A DNA stretch of 64,000 bases. Source: Bacteroidota bacterium. GTDB lineage: Bacteria > Bacteroidota > Bacteroidia > AKYH767-A > 2013-40CM-41-45. Location of the stretch: the NCBI GenBank assembly GCA_016713765.1, contig JADJON010000003.1, positions 434,001 to 498,000 on the forward strand. Direction: 5' to 3'. This document shows, in pieces, positions 19,790 through 28,871 of this stretch. The position numbers and the translations under genes are program-made. Below the pieces are notes generated by a model, which did no database searches, was not told the origin of the DNA, and saw nothing but the letters and a program-made list of their open reading frames with translations. Within the stretch, counting starts at the first letter, position 1; every line of letters starts with the position of its first letter.

Positions 19790-21682
19790 ATGTCCAATTT
19801 CCCCGAATTGGGGTTGGGCGAAAAGGTGTTGAAAGCCGTAGCTGCACTTGGATTCGAGCAGCCCACACCGATTCAACAACAAGCCATTCCGCTCCTCCTG
19901 AAAGACCGCACGGATTTCGTGGGTCTTGCTCAAACCGGTACCGGTAAGACCGCAGCCTTCGGACTGCCTTTGATCGACCGGGTTGATTTCAAATCCCGCG
20001 AAACGCAGGCCCTGGTGCTTGCACCGACCCGCGAATTGTGTGTCCAGATCACGACCGATCTAACCAAGTTCAGTCAGTTCGAACCCGCTGCGCACATCGT
20101 GGCCGTTTACGGCGGCGCGAACATCGGAACCCAGATCCGTCAGTTACGCCAGGGCGCACAGATCATCGTCGCTACTCCGGGTCGCCTGATCGACCTGATC
20201 GGCAAAGGCGCGGTGGACCTGGAAACCATCCGCTTTACCATCCTCGACGAAGCGGACGAAATGCTGAACATGGGTTTCCAGGAAGACATCACCGAAATCC
20301 TGTCGCATACACCGGAAGATAAGAATGTCTGGTTGTTCTCGGCGACGATGCCGCGGGAAGTCCGTTCGATCGCCGAAGAATACATGCGCGACCCCGTCGA
20401 GCTGACGATGGGTCGTCAGAACGAAGCTGCCAACAACCTCGAACACCATTACTACGTTGTTCATGAACGCGACCGTTACGCTGCCCTGAAGCGCATACTC
20501 GATGCGAGTCCGGGCATCTTCGGCGTGGTGTTCTGCAGGACGAAGATCAATACCCAACAGGTTGCCGAACAATTGATCAAGGACGGATACAACGCCGACG
20601 CCTTGCACGGCGACCTGAGCCAGCAACAGCGCGACAAGGTCATGGACCGTTACCGCAACCGCGCTTTGCAAGTGTTGGTCGCGACGGACGTAGCCGCACG
20701 CGGTATCGACGTGCGCGACATCACGCACGTGATCCATTACCACCTGCCCGACGAATCGGAAAACTATACCCACCGCAGCGGCCGTACCGCACGGGCCGGT
20801 CGATCGGGCCTTTCCCTTGCCTTGGTGAACGTGCGCGAGCTGGACAAAATCCGGCAGATCGAAAAGAAGATCAACGCAAAATTCCACCTGTCACGCATTC
20901 CGGACGCGCTGGAGATCGGCGAACAGCAACTGATCAACTTCATCCGTAAAGTTCACGAGGTGGAAGTCGACGAACGCGGTGTGGAAAAATTCACCGAGAT
21001 CGCGATGCATGAACTGGCGGATCTCAGCAAAGAGGATGTACTGAAGCGCATCATCAGTATGGAGTTCAACCGTTTCATCGATTATTACCGGAACGCTCCC
21101 GATCTGAACGTCGACCTGGCGCATCAGGGGAAGCAGCGACAAGACCGGTACCGTTCGAACGGCCCGAAAGTGTTCATCAACCTCGGCACCGTCGATGGAT
21201 TCGACAAAGGCCGCATGTTGGGATACGTCTGCGACATCACGGGGCTGAAAGGTTCCGACATCGGTCGCATCGAACTGAAGGGGGTTTATTCCTTCATCGA
21301 AGTGACCGATGAAAAGATGATCGCCGTGTTCGAACAATCTTTCCAGGGAGAATTCCATCGTGGCCGACCGGTCCGGATCGAACGCACCGGAGGCGAAGAG
21401 AGCGGAGGCGGGAAAAGAAATTCGAGCGATTTCAAGGGCAAGGGCAAGCCGGCATTTTCGAAACCTTCCTACGAACAGGATCGTGGTAAGAAAAAAGGTT
21501 ATCCGAAAAAGGAATACGGCGGAGGAAAGTTGGGCTTCGCGGATAAGAAGACCGGCAAAAACGCCAAGCAGGATAATTACGCCCCAAAAAAAGAAGGATT
21601 CTCCATCCCGGAACGCAAGTATTCCGGCTATGGCGGCAAGAAATCTGTGAATAAGAACAATAAAAAACAGGGGCGCTGGTAA
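19790..21682 (+). CDS. DEAD-box RNA helicase (DeaD/CsdA-like)
   Basis: 630-residue ATP-dependent RNA helicase. Motifs in order: Q motif TPIQQQAIP, AQTGTGKTAAFGLPL (Walker A), PTRELCVQ, TPGRLIDLI, DEADEMLNMGF (Walker B), SATMPREV, and in domain 2 HRSGRTARAGRSG. A DbpA-type RNA-binding domain follows at about residues 460-535 (VFINLGTVDGFDKGRMLGY, IGRIELKGVYSFIEV), then a basic Gly/Lys-rich tail typical of RNA-binding extensions. Probable roles are ribosome assembly and cold adaptation. TACCTTTG at 19763-19770 fits a -7 box, giving a leader of about 14 bases. Confidence 0.93.
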   Translation: MSNFPELGLGEKVLKAVAALGFEQPTPIQQQAIPLLLKDRTDFVGLAQTGTGKTAAFGLPLIDRVDFKSRETQALVLAPTRELCVQITTDLTKFSQFEPAAHIVAVYGGANIGTQIRQLRQGAQIIVATPGRLIDLIGKGAVDLETIRFTILDEADEMLNMGFQEDITEILSHTPEDKNVWLFSATMPREVRSIAEEYMRDPVELTMGRQNEAANNLEHHYYVVHERDRYAALKRILDASPGIFGVVFCRTKINTQQVAEQLIKDGYNADALHGDLSQQQRDKVMDRYRNRALQVLVATDVAARGIDVRDITHVIHYHLPDESENYTHRSGRTARAGRSGLSLALVNVRELDKIRQIEKKINAKFHLSRIPDALEIGEQQLINFIRKVHEVEVDERGVEKFTEIAMHELADLSKEDVLKRIISMEFNRFIDYYRNAPDLNVDLAHQGKQRQDRYRSNGPKVFINLGTVDGFDKGRMLGYVCDITGLKGSDIGRIELKGVYSFIEVTDEKMIAVFEQSFQGEFHRGRPVRIERTGGEESGGGKRNSSDFKGKGKPAFSKPSYEQDRGKKKGYPKKEYGGGKLGFADKKTGKNAKQDNYAPKKEGFSIPERKYSGYGGKKSVNKNNKKQGRW

Positions 21683-21734
21683 ATAGCCGAATAATCCGGT
21701 CGCTTATCTTAGCAGCAGCCTGTAATACATCTGC

Positions 21735-22799
21735 ATGTCTACTTTGAAATTCAGCGGTAATCATTCCGCCTACTACCTCGAACTCAAGAGTAAAGTCGAA
21801 GCCTACTTCGCCGAGCACAAAATCGAAATGCATGGCGATTCGCGCAACGTGATCAAGTCGATCGTGTTGCTTTCGGCGTTCCTGACCTGCTACATCCTGC
21901 TTGCCTTCGCGATTGTTCCCGGCTGGTGGGCGGCGCCGATCTGTGTCCTTTTCGGCATTGTTACTGCCGGCATCGGCTTCAACATCATGCACGACGGCGG
22001 TCACGGTAGCCTATCGGCCAACCCGGCCCTGAACAAGCTTGCAGCCTTGTCGCTCAACCTGCTCGGCGGAAGCTCCTTCTTCTGGAACATCAAGCACAAC
22101 GTCATCCACCACACCTACACGAACATCGACGACCACGACGACGATATTCTGATCGAGCCATTCTTCCGGATGACGAAGGCGCAAAAGAAGATCGGCATCC
22201 ATCGTTGGCAGTACATCTATTGGCCGCTGGCCTACGGCACGATGTACCTGGCCTGGGTTTTCATCCTCGACTTCAAGAAGTATTTTTCACGCCAGATCGG
22301 CCAGCGCGACAACATCAAGCTGCCGTTGCAGATGCACATCGGATTCTGGCTGACCAAGATCCTGTATGTACTGTTCTATGTCGTGTTGCCGCTGCAGTTC
22401 CATAGTATCACGGCCTTCCTCATCGGATTCGGGATCTACACCTTCACCACCGGCTTGATCATCAGTGTCGTATTTCAATTGGCTCATGCGGTGGAAGAAG
22501 TCAACTTCATCATCCCGGCGGCTGATCAGCATCACCTGGACACCGACTGGGCAACGCACCAGTTGCGCACCACGGCCAACTTCGCGACCGGCAACCGCAT
22601 CGTTTCCTGGTTCACCGGCGGACTCAACCACCAGGTGGAGCACCATCTATTCCCGCGGATCTCCCATGTGCATTACGGAGCCATTAGTCCGATCGTACGC
22701 GAAGTGAGTTCGCGGCACGGATTACCGTACTACGAAGCTCCGAGTGTCCGACACGCGATCCTATCGCACGTGCGGTTTCTGCGTCGGATGGGACGATAA
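21735..22799 (+). CDS. Membrane fatty acid desaturase (acyl-CoA/linoleoyl-CoA desaturase-like)
   Basis: 354-residue integral membrane di-iron enzyme that introduces a double bond into acyl chains. The three histidine boxes are HDGGH at about residue 85, HNVIHH at about 120 and HQVEHH at about 298, the last being the Q-x-x-H-H form typical of front-end/acyl-lipid desaturases. Hydrophobic segments occur at about 38-75 and 150-250. No cytochrome b5 domain is fused. It follows the helicase gene by 52 bases; a functional tie would be cold adaptation of RNA and membranes, which is inference. Confidence 0.9.
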   Translation: MSTLKFSGNHSAYYLELKSKVEAYFAEHKIEMHGDSRNVIKSIVLLSAFLTCYILLAFAIVPGWWAAPICVLFGIVTAGIGFNIMHDGGHGSLSANPALNKLAALSLNLLGGSSFFWNIKHNVIHHTYTNIDDHDDDILIEPFFRMTKAQKKIGIHRWQYIYWPLAYGTMYLAWVFILDFKKYFSRQIGQRDNIKLPLQMHIGFWLTKILYVLFYVVLPLQFHSITAFLIGFGIYTFTTGLIISVVFQLAHAVEEVNFIIPAADQHHLDTDWATHQLRTTANFATGNRIVSWFTGGLNHQVEHHLFPRISHVHYGAISPIVREVSSRHGLPYYEAPSVRHAILSHVRFLRRMGR

Positions 22800-22826
22800 G
22801 TCCGATCCAGGCAGACAGGCTGCCAT

Positions 22827-23828
22827 TCATTTTATCGTTCCGAGTCTTTTCTCCAAAGCGGGCAACTGCTTCTTGTACTCTTCCACGTCCCATACCAGGC
22901 CGAAGTTCAACAGGTAGTCGGAGAGCGGGCCCAGTCCCACCTCGGCTCTGCGCTGATCGACCTGATCGGGATCTTCTAGCGGAGACAGGTATTTCTCGCC
23001 CGTCTCCGGATCAAGACCGATCTGGCTACCATAGCGTTGTCGGCCACCTTTCCGCAGTGCAACCCGGTCTTCCAGCAATGCAAGGCTTGATCCGCTGGCT
23101 TTCCCGGCCCTTACGGCTTCGCGCATCATGGGCAGGTACTTTTCCTGTACCGGAAGGTCGGCATGCTGAATGACCAGGAAGAGCGCCTGACTTCCTTCTG
23201 CTCCTACCAGGTCGGAGCCCAGCCAACCGCGCGTCTCCAGCACCGCGATCACTTTCTCCTGATTCACCGAATCGTGGAACTGGATGCTCCTCCATAGCGA
23301 GTCCATTTGTTTGGAGCCTGCGCCGTATCTGCGTTCCACCTCCGCGATCATTTGACGACCGGCCTGGTCTTGCTCAAAGACGGAATCGAGCATGGGCGCC
23401 AGGACCGGATCGAGTTTTGCTTCTGCGGCCTTTTTATTCGCCTCGACACGGCTGATCAATTGTTGCCATCGTTCATCCTGATGGATGGGCTGCAGGTCCG
23501 GATCCGTCGTGAGATGCCCCAGGTTGGTATAGTTCGCTTTTTCCGCGAGTCGAAAGAGGTGATAGAATGCGGAGTCCGGTCGCCCGGCCAGGGACCAGCT
23601 ACAGGCTGCATTGTAGCGATCATCGAGGAGTCCTTTCCCATCGAGTGCGGCAAATGCCTGATCGTAGGCACGTGCGGAAGCCAGAAAATCTCCGGTCATA
23701 TACAATTGCTCCGCTTTTCGCTTCCACTCGTTGTACACCGCATTTTGTGCAGACATGGTGGACGGTGGGAGCAGGAGTAAAAAGATTACCAGGCGGGTCA
23801 GCAAGGAAACGGTTACACGCAGTTTCAT
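22827..23828 (-). CDS. Exported TPR and DUF6624 protein
   Basis: 333-residue protein beginning at ATG 23828 with a clear signal peptide (KLRVTVSLLTRLVIFLLLLP ... SAQ). A TPR-like segment follows (EWKRKAEQLYMTGDFLASAR, DDRYNAACSWSLAGRPDSAF). The C-terminal half matches DUF6624: LFLVIQHADLPVQEKYLPMM, LALLEDRVALRKGGRQRYGS, QIGLDPETGEKYLSPLEDP. An upstream in-frame ATG at 23909 would hide the signal peptide, so I prefer 23828. It is convergent with the desaturase gene. Biochemical role unknown. Confidence 0.8.
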   Translation of the reverse strand: MKLRVTVSLLTRLVIFLLLLPPSTMSAQNAVYNEWKRKAEQLYMTGDFLASARAYDQAFAALDGKGLLDDRYNAACSWSLAGRPDSAFYHLFRLAEKANYTNLGHLTTDPDLQPIHQDERWQQLISRVEANKKAAEAKLDPVLAPMLDSVFEQDQAGRQMIAEVERRYGAGSKQMDSLWRSIQFHDSVNQEKVIAVLETRGWLGSDLVGAEGSQALFLVIQHADLPVQEKYLPMMREAVRAGKASGSSLALLEDRVALRKGGRQRYGSQIGLDPETGEKYLSPLEDPDQVDQRRAEVGLGPLSDYLLNFGLVWDVEEYKKQLPALEKRLGTIK

Positions 23829-24124
23829 GATCAAATGTACAGGATACGGTACCAGCTTCGGGCAGGGTGTATTTCCCAACATTCCACCCCGGACCCCCTC
23901 ATTTTTCAAATACTCCTTCCAAAAAAGCAGGCTTTTCGGACCACCCCTCCAAAAAAATCGAGTCTGGATAGGGAAAAAGTAATGTTTTGAGCATTATTCG
24001 CTCCAAATCCCCCTGTTTTGACCGTTACTTGCCATGCATCAAGCCTGGCGGAGACTTTAAATTCAATATTCTAAACCCGATGACTGAAATTTTAGGGGGT
24101 CTGTTTAAAAATAATATCATTTTT

Positions 24125-24157
24125 ATTGACACACCCCCCTCTTTTATGATATGTTTG
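24125..24157 (+). promoter_or_regulatory. Promoter of glnN
   Basis: ATTG at 24125-24128 and TATGTTTG at 24150-24157 are separated by 21 bases, close to the Bacteroidota consensus. The predicted leader is about 43 bases. The surrounding 23829-24206 stretch has no gene and is AT-rich near this site; no operator could be recognised. Confidence 0.6.
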
Positions 24158-24206
24158 CATCCGAAAATACATTTTTAACGTTAAACCCCTAAAAAAGTAA
24201 CCCATC

Positions 24207-26396
24207 ATGAGTCACGCGCGCTTTCGGGCCCTGGAGCTGATGTCTGTTCGTCAGCCGATTTCTGTGAACCTGCCATCCGGCAAAGTGTCCGATTATTACG
24301 GGCAACACGTGTTCAGCCAGGACGCCATGCAGCGATTCCTTTCCAAGGATGCGTACCGGGCTGTCATGGATGCCATCAATCATGGCGGCATGATCGACCG
24401 GAAAATGGCGGGACAGATCGCACTGGGCATGAAAGAATGGGCGAGCGGAAAAGGCGCCACGCATTACACGCATTGGTTCCAGCCGCTCACCGGCCTGACG
24501 GCCGAAAAGCATGATTCTTTCTTTGAACTGAACGACGGTCGGGCCATTGAGTTGTTCTCCGGCAACGCCCTGGTTCAGCAGGAGCCGGATGCGTCGTCCT
24601 TCCCATCGGGTGGCATCCGCAATACGTTCGAGGCACGTGGTTACACGGCCTGGGACCCGAGCTCCCCTGCCTTTATCATGGAACGTGCCGGCGGTAAGAC
24701 GCTGTGCATTCCGACCGTTTTCGTTTCCTACACGGGAGAGACACTGGACTACAAAGCTCCTTTGCTGAAGGCCTTGCACGCGCTCGACAAAGCCGCTGTC
24801 GATGTTTGTCAGTACTTCGATAAGGATGTCACGAAAGTCATGGCCACGCTGGGCATTGAACAGGAATATTTCCTGGTCGATGCCGCGCTCCTGCAGTCGC
24901 GCCCCGACCTGGCCATTACCGGTCGCACCCTGTTCGGCCATTCCCCGGCAAAAGGCCAGCAGCTCGAGGACCACTACTTCGGATCCATTCCGGAGCGGGT
25001 GCTCGGTTTCATGCTGGACCTGGAGACGGAGGCCTATAAACTGGGCATTCCGCTGAAGACCCGCCACAACGAAGTTGCCCCGAGCCAGTTCGAATGCGCG
25101 CCGATCTTTGAAGACATCAACCTGGCGGTGGACCACAACTGCCTGTTGATGGACGTCATGGACAAGATCGCCCGTCGTCACGGCTTTCACATCCTGTTAC
25201 ATGAGAAGCCGTACGCCGGCATCAACGGTTCCGGCAAGCACAACAACTGGAGTCTTGGCACGAACACGGGCAAGAACCTGCTCTCGCCCGGCAGCACGCC
25301 GAAGAGCAACCTGATGTTCCTGACCTTCTTCATCAACACGATCCGCGCGGTCTTCGAACACGCTGACCTGTTGCGCGCCAGCATCGCCTCGGCCAGCAAC
25401 GACCATCGTCTCGGCGCCAACGACGCTCCGCCGGCGATCATGTCGATCTTCCTGGGCGGTCAGTTGAGCAAAGTGCTCGATGATCTGGAAAAGAGCGTGT
25501 CGGAGAAGAAGATGACACCGGACGAAAAGACCGAGTTGAAACTGAACATCGGGAAGATCCCGGAAATCCTGCTCGACAATACCGACCGTAACCGTACTTC
25601 TCCTTTTGCTTTCACCGGTAACAAGTTCGAATTCCGGGCAGTCGGCTCCTCCGCCAACTGTTCCAACGCGATGACGGTACTGAACACCATCGTCGCTTCC
25701 CAGTTGGCCGCTTTCAAGAAAGAAGTCGACGGGCTGATCGAGAAGGGCACGAAGAAAGACGAAGCCATCCTGAAGGTGTTGCGCCGTTACATCGTCGAGT
25801 CGAAGAATATCCGCTTCGAAGGAAACGGTTACAGCGACGAATGGGTGAAAGAGGCGAAGCGCCGCGGACTCTCGAACGTGACCACGACCCCACCCGCACT
25901 GGACGCGTACGTTTCCAAGAAGTCGCTCAAACTGTTCGAGGAAGTCGGCATCTTTTCTCACCGCGAAGCGGAAGCCCGCCACGAGATCATGCTGGAGACC
26001 TATATCAAGAAGATCCAGATCGAGGCGCGGGTTATGGGAGATCTCGCGATCAACCACATCCTGCCGGCGGCGGTGAAGTACCAGACGATCCTGGCTGAGA
26101 ACATCACGGCTTTGAAATCGGCCGGTATGAAAGCGGACACGTACAGCATGCAGCTCGAGCAACTGAAGGAGATCTCCGGCTATATCGCCTCGATCAAGTC
26201 GAATGTTGACGCGATGGTGGAAGCACGGAAACGTGCCAATAAGCTGGAGAACGTCCGCGACAAGGCGATCGCGTATTGCGACAAGGTGAAGGCCTACTTC
26301 GATCCGATCCGCGACGATGTCGACCATCTCGAAATGCTTATCGACGACGCGCTGTGGCCGATGGCGAAGTACCGGGAACTGGTGACCATTCGTTAA
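24207..26396 (+). CDS. glnN: Glutamine synthetase type III (GlnN)
   Basis: 729-residue cytoplasmic enzyme that makes glutamine from glutamate, ammonia and ATP; type III enzymes are the usual form in Bacteroidota and are about this long. Signatures include THYTHWFQPLTG, the metal-binding GIEQEYFLVD, RHNEVAPSQFECAPIFE, GINGSGKHNNWSLGTNTG (ATP site) and NDHRLGANDAPPAIMSIFLG. It is a single-gene unit with its own promoter and a strong terminator. Nitrogen control is likely but no site is visible. Confidence 0.97.
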   Translation: MSHARFRALELMSVRQPISVNLPSGKVSDYYGQHVFSQDAMQRFLSKDAYRAVMDAINHGGMIDRKMAGQIALGMKEWASGKGATHYTHWFQPLTGLTAEKHDSFFELNDGRAIELFSGNALVQQEPDASSFPSGGIRNTFEARGYTAWDPSSPAFIMERAGGKTLCIPTVFVSYTGETLDYKAPLLKALHALDKAAVDVCQYFDKDVTKVMATLGIEQEYFLVDAALLQSRPDLAITGRTLFGHSPAKGQQLEDHYFGSIPERVLGFMLDLETEAYKLGIPLKTRHNEVAPSQFECAPIFEDINLAVDHNCLLMDVMDKIARRHGFHILLHEKPYAGINGSGKHNNWSLGTNTGKNLLSPGSTPKSNLMFLTFFINTIRAVFEHADLLRASIASASNDHRLGANDAPPAIMSIFLGGQLSKVLDDLEKSVSEKKMTPDEKTELKLNIGKIPEILLDNTDRNRTSPFAFTGNKFEFRAVGSSANCSNAMTVLNTIVASQLAAFKKEVDGLIEKGTKKDEAILKVLRRYIVESKNIRFEGNGYSDEWVKEAKRRGLSNVTTTPPALDAYVSKKSLKLFEEVGIFSHREAEARHEIMLETYIKKIQIEARVMGDLAINHILPAAVKYQTILAENITALKSAGMKADTYSMQLEQLKEISGYIASIKSNVDAMVEARKRANKLENVRDKAIAYCDKVKAYFDPIRDDVDHLEMLIDDALWPMAKYRELVTIR

Positions 26397-26417
26397 CAAC
26401 GAATACAAAATGAAAAA

Positions 26418-26450
26418 AGGCCTGTCCGAATCCGGACAGGCCTTTTTTTC
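26418..26450. terminator. Bidirectional hairpin terminator after glnN
   Basis: An 11-bp perfect stem (AGGCCTGTCCG, loop AATC, CGGACAGGCCT) is followed by seven T and preceded by A-rich sequence. It also closes the convergent M3 peptidase gene. Confidence 0.9.
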
Positions 26451-26471
26451 TTCCTTGCGGAAATCATTGGA

Positions 26472-28643
26472 TTAGTTCGTGAGCGGAAATCCGCGGTCGC
26501 GCATCAGTCCATCGATCTTCGCGTCACGACCGCGGAAGTTGCGGTATGCCTCTGCGGGATCAAGGGTGTTTCCTACAGAGAAAATCTCCTTCTTCAATTT
26601 CGCGCCAACCGATTTGTCATAGGGCCCACCGGCTTCGGTGAACGCCTCGTACGCATCGGCCGTGATCACATCGGCCCACAGGTAGCTGTAATAGCCGGCG
26701 GAATAGCCGTCGCTGGAGAATACGTGACCGAATTGGGGAGTGCGGTGACGCATGACGATCTCCTTGGGCATCCCGAGCTTTTCAAGCGTTACACGCTCGA
26801 ATTTGTCCGGATCGATCTCCGCTCCGCCCTCGAGGTGCAGTTTCATGTCGACCAACGCGCTTGCGAGGAATTCGGTCGTGATAAAGCCCTGGTTGAAGGT
26901 GGCAGCCTTTTCAATGCGTGCGACAAGTTCACCCGGAATGGGCTCGTTGGTCTTGTGATGCAGGGCAAAACGCTTGAGAACCTCGGGAGTCGAGAACCAG
27001 TGCTCCAGCAACTGGGAAGGGAATTCTACGTAATCGCGTACAACATTCGTTCCTGACAAGGAGGGATAGGTTACGTTCGAGCAGAGACCATGCAGCGCGT
27101 GGCCGAACTCATGGAACAGGGTGTTGGCATCATCCCAGGAGATCAATACCGGCTCACCGGGTTTGCCCTTGACGAAGTTGGAGTTATTCGATACGATGGT
27201 CAAAATCTCCCCATCGACGCGTTGCTGGTTGCGGTAGGAGTTCATCCAGGCACCCGATCGTTTTCCTTCACGGGCATAGGGATCAAAGTACCAAAGGCCA
27301 ATGGCTTTGCCGGAGGTCTTTTCTTTTACCTGCCATACGCGGACATCCGGATGATTGACCGGAACATCGGTAACCGGGGTGAATTCAAAATCGAAGAGTT
27401 CACCGGCAACCCAGAACATTCCTTCGCGGAGTTTTTCCAGTTGGCAATATTGCTTCACCTCATCCTGATCCAGGTCGTACTTTGCCTTACGGACCTTTTC
27501 AGCATAGTAGCGATAGTCCCAGGGTTCGATCGTGATCTTATCGCCCTCTTTCTCCGCCTGCGCCTGCATATCAGCTACTTCTTCCTTTACCCGGGCAACG
27601 GCCGGCGTCCAGACCTTCTCCATCAGTTCGACCGCGCGCTCCGGAGTTTTAGCCATGGAATTTTCGAGGCGCCAGTGGGCATGCGTCGAATATCCGAGCA
27701 GTTTGGCTCGCTCGGCGCGCAGCTTCAGAATGTTGGTGATGATCGAATTGTTATCGAACTCGCCACCGTTGTCGCCACGGTTGACGAACATACGCCAGGC
27801 CTTTTCGCGCAGGTCACGTCGGGAGGAATAGGTCAGAAACGGTTCGACAGAAGAACGCGTGTTGCGGATCACCCAGGTACCCGGCTCCTTCGCTGCAGCC
27901 GCGGCTGCGTCGACGAGTGATTGGGGCAAGCCGGCCAGATCCTCCTTGCTGGTCAGTACCAGACGAATCTCCATCTCGTCGTGGAGCTGATTCTGACTGA
28001 ACTTGGTGAAGAGCGAAGCAAGTTCCTGGTTGATTTCCGACAGACGCGCTTTCGATTTAGCGTCCAGCTTGGCACCGGCGCGGGTGAAGTTGGTGTAGTA
28101 GTTCCAGGTCAGACGCTTCTGTTCGGGCGTCAAAGCCTTCATCGCCGCTTCGTCGGTATAAACCTTTTCGATCCGCTGGAAAAGCTTTTCGTTCTGCACG
28201 ATCTGGTCGTAGAACGCCGCGAGCTTCGGCTCCATCTCCTCCTCTACACCCTGGAAATCCTTGGTCGACATGGTCGAACTCCAGATACCGTAGATCGTCT
28301 GCACACGGTCCAGCAATTTTCCGGAACGTTCCATTTCAACGATGGTATTGTCAAACGATGGCGCTGCGGCATTCGCCGTGATCTTGTCGATCTCGGCAAG
28401 GTTTTCCTTCATCGCGGCTTCCAAGGCCGGCTTAAAATGGGCAACCTGGATCTTATCCAGGGGCGGAACCCCGCCGTAATTTCCCGTCCATTTCTCCATG
28501 AGCGGGTTTGTGGTAGCGGAACTTTGCTCCGTTTGCAGCAGCTCACCTGCCGCAGTGGCGTTTTGGAAGTTCATCGGAATTGCCATAAGGCAGAGGCTGC
28601 CGCCCAGCAGAAGCCGGCGGAACATTCGTGTTTTGTTTTGCAT
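26472..28643 (-). CDS. M3-family zinc metallopeptidase (peptidyl-dipeptidase Dcp-like), exported
   Basis: 723-residue peptidase cleaving dipeptides from oligopeptide C-termini. The zinc motif HEFGHALHG sits near residue 500 in the context NTLFHEFGHALHGLCS, with the downstream glutamate expected in the family and the C-terminal SAGYYSYLWADVITADAYEA. The start at ATG 28643 gives MQNKTRMFRRLLLGG and a hydrophobic export signal; an upstream ATG at 28718 would bury it. A following EQSSATTNPLMEKW leads into the mature protein, so a periplasmic location is predicted. It is divergent from the PorE-like gene. Confidence 0.93.
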   Translation of the reverse strand: MQNKTRMFRRLLLGGSLCLMAIPMNFQNATAAGELLQTEQSSATTNPLMEKWTGNYGGVPPLDKIQVAHFKPALEAAMKENLAEIDKITANAAAPSFDNTIVEMERSGKLLDRVQTIYGIWSSTMSTKDFQGVEEEMEPKLAAFYDQIVQNEKLFQRIEKVYTDEAAMKALTPEQKRLTWNYYTNFTRAGAKLDAKSKARLSEINQELASLFTKFSQNQLHDEMEIRLVLTSKEDLAGLPQSLVDAAAAAAKEPGTWVIRNTRSSVEPFLTYSSRRDLREKAWRMFVNRGDNGGEFDNNSIITNILKLRAERAKLLGYSTHAHWRLENSMAKTPERAVELMEKVWTPAVARVKEEVADMQAQAEKEGDKITIEPWDYRYYAEKVRKAKYDLDQDEVKQYCQLEKLREGMFWVAGELFDFEFTPVTDVPVNHPDVRVWQVKEKTSGKAIGLWYFDPYAREGKRSGAWMNSYRNQQRVDGEILTIVSNNSNFVKGKPGEPVLISWDDANTLFHEFGHALHGLCSNVTYPSLSGTNVVRDYVEFPSQLLEHWFSTPEVLKRFALHHKTNEPIPGELVARIEKAATFNQGFITTEFLASALVDMKLHLEGGAEIDPDKFERVTLEKLGMPKEIVMRHRTPQFGHVFSSDGYSAGYYSYLWADVITADAYEAFTEAGGPYDKSVGAKLKKEIFSVGNTLDPAEAYRNFRGRDAKIDGLMRDRGFPLTN

Positions 28644-28791
28644 GGATGGAAGTAGCATTTCGTGTGAGGTGTGAGGACACATTGACCTTGACCAAAGGTA
28701 AACAATCGTGTTTCCCACCCCAGTTAAAGGATGTTAAACAAAACGTGGGAAACGTCGTAGAACGTCCTCAAAAACGAGCGGAACTTCCATA

Positions 28792-28822
28792 TTTGCCCCC
28801 TCGAAAATTCTTCCTTTCTTTG
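28792..28822 (+). promoter_or_regulatory. Possible promoter of the PorE-like gene
   Basis: TTTG at 28792-28795, a 19-base spacer and TTTCTTTG at 28815-28822 resemble the Bacteroidota promoter, with TT instead of TA at the start of the -7 box. Confidence 0.4.
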
Positions 28823-28871
28823 CTTACACGGGAAAATTCCCAACCAATTTCAGGCACCAAATTACCATCCT

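Noticed and set aside
25197..26408. 403-residue minus-strand frame
   Set aside because: Antisense shadow of glnN.
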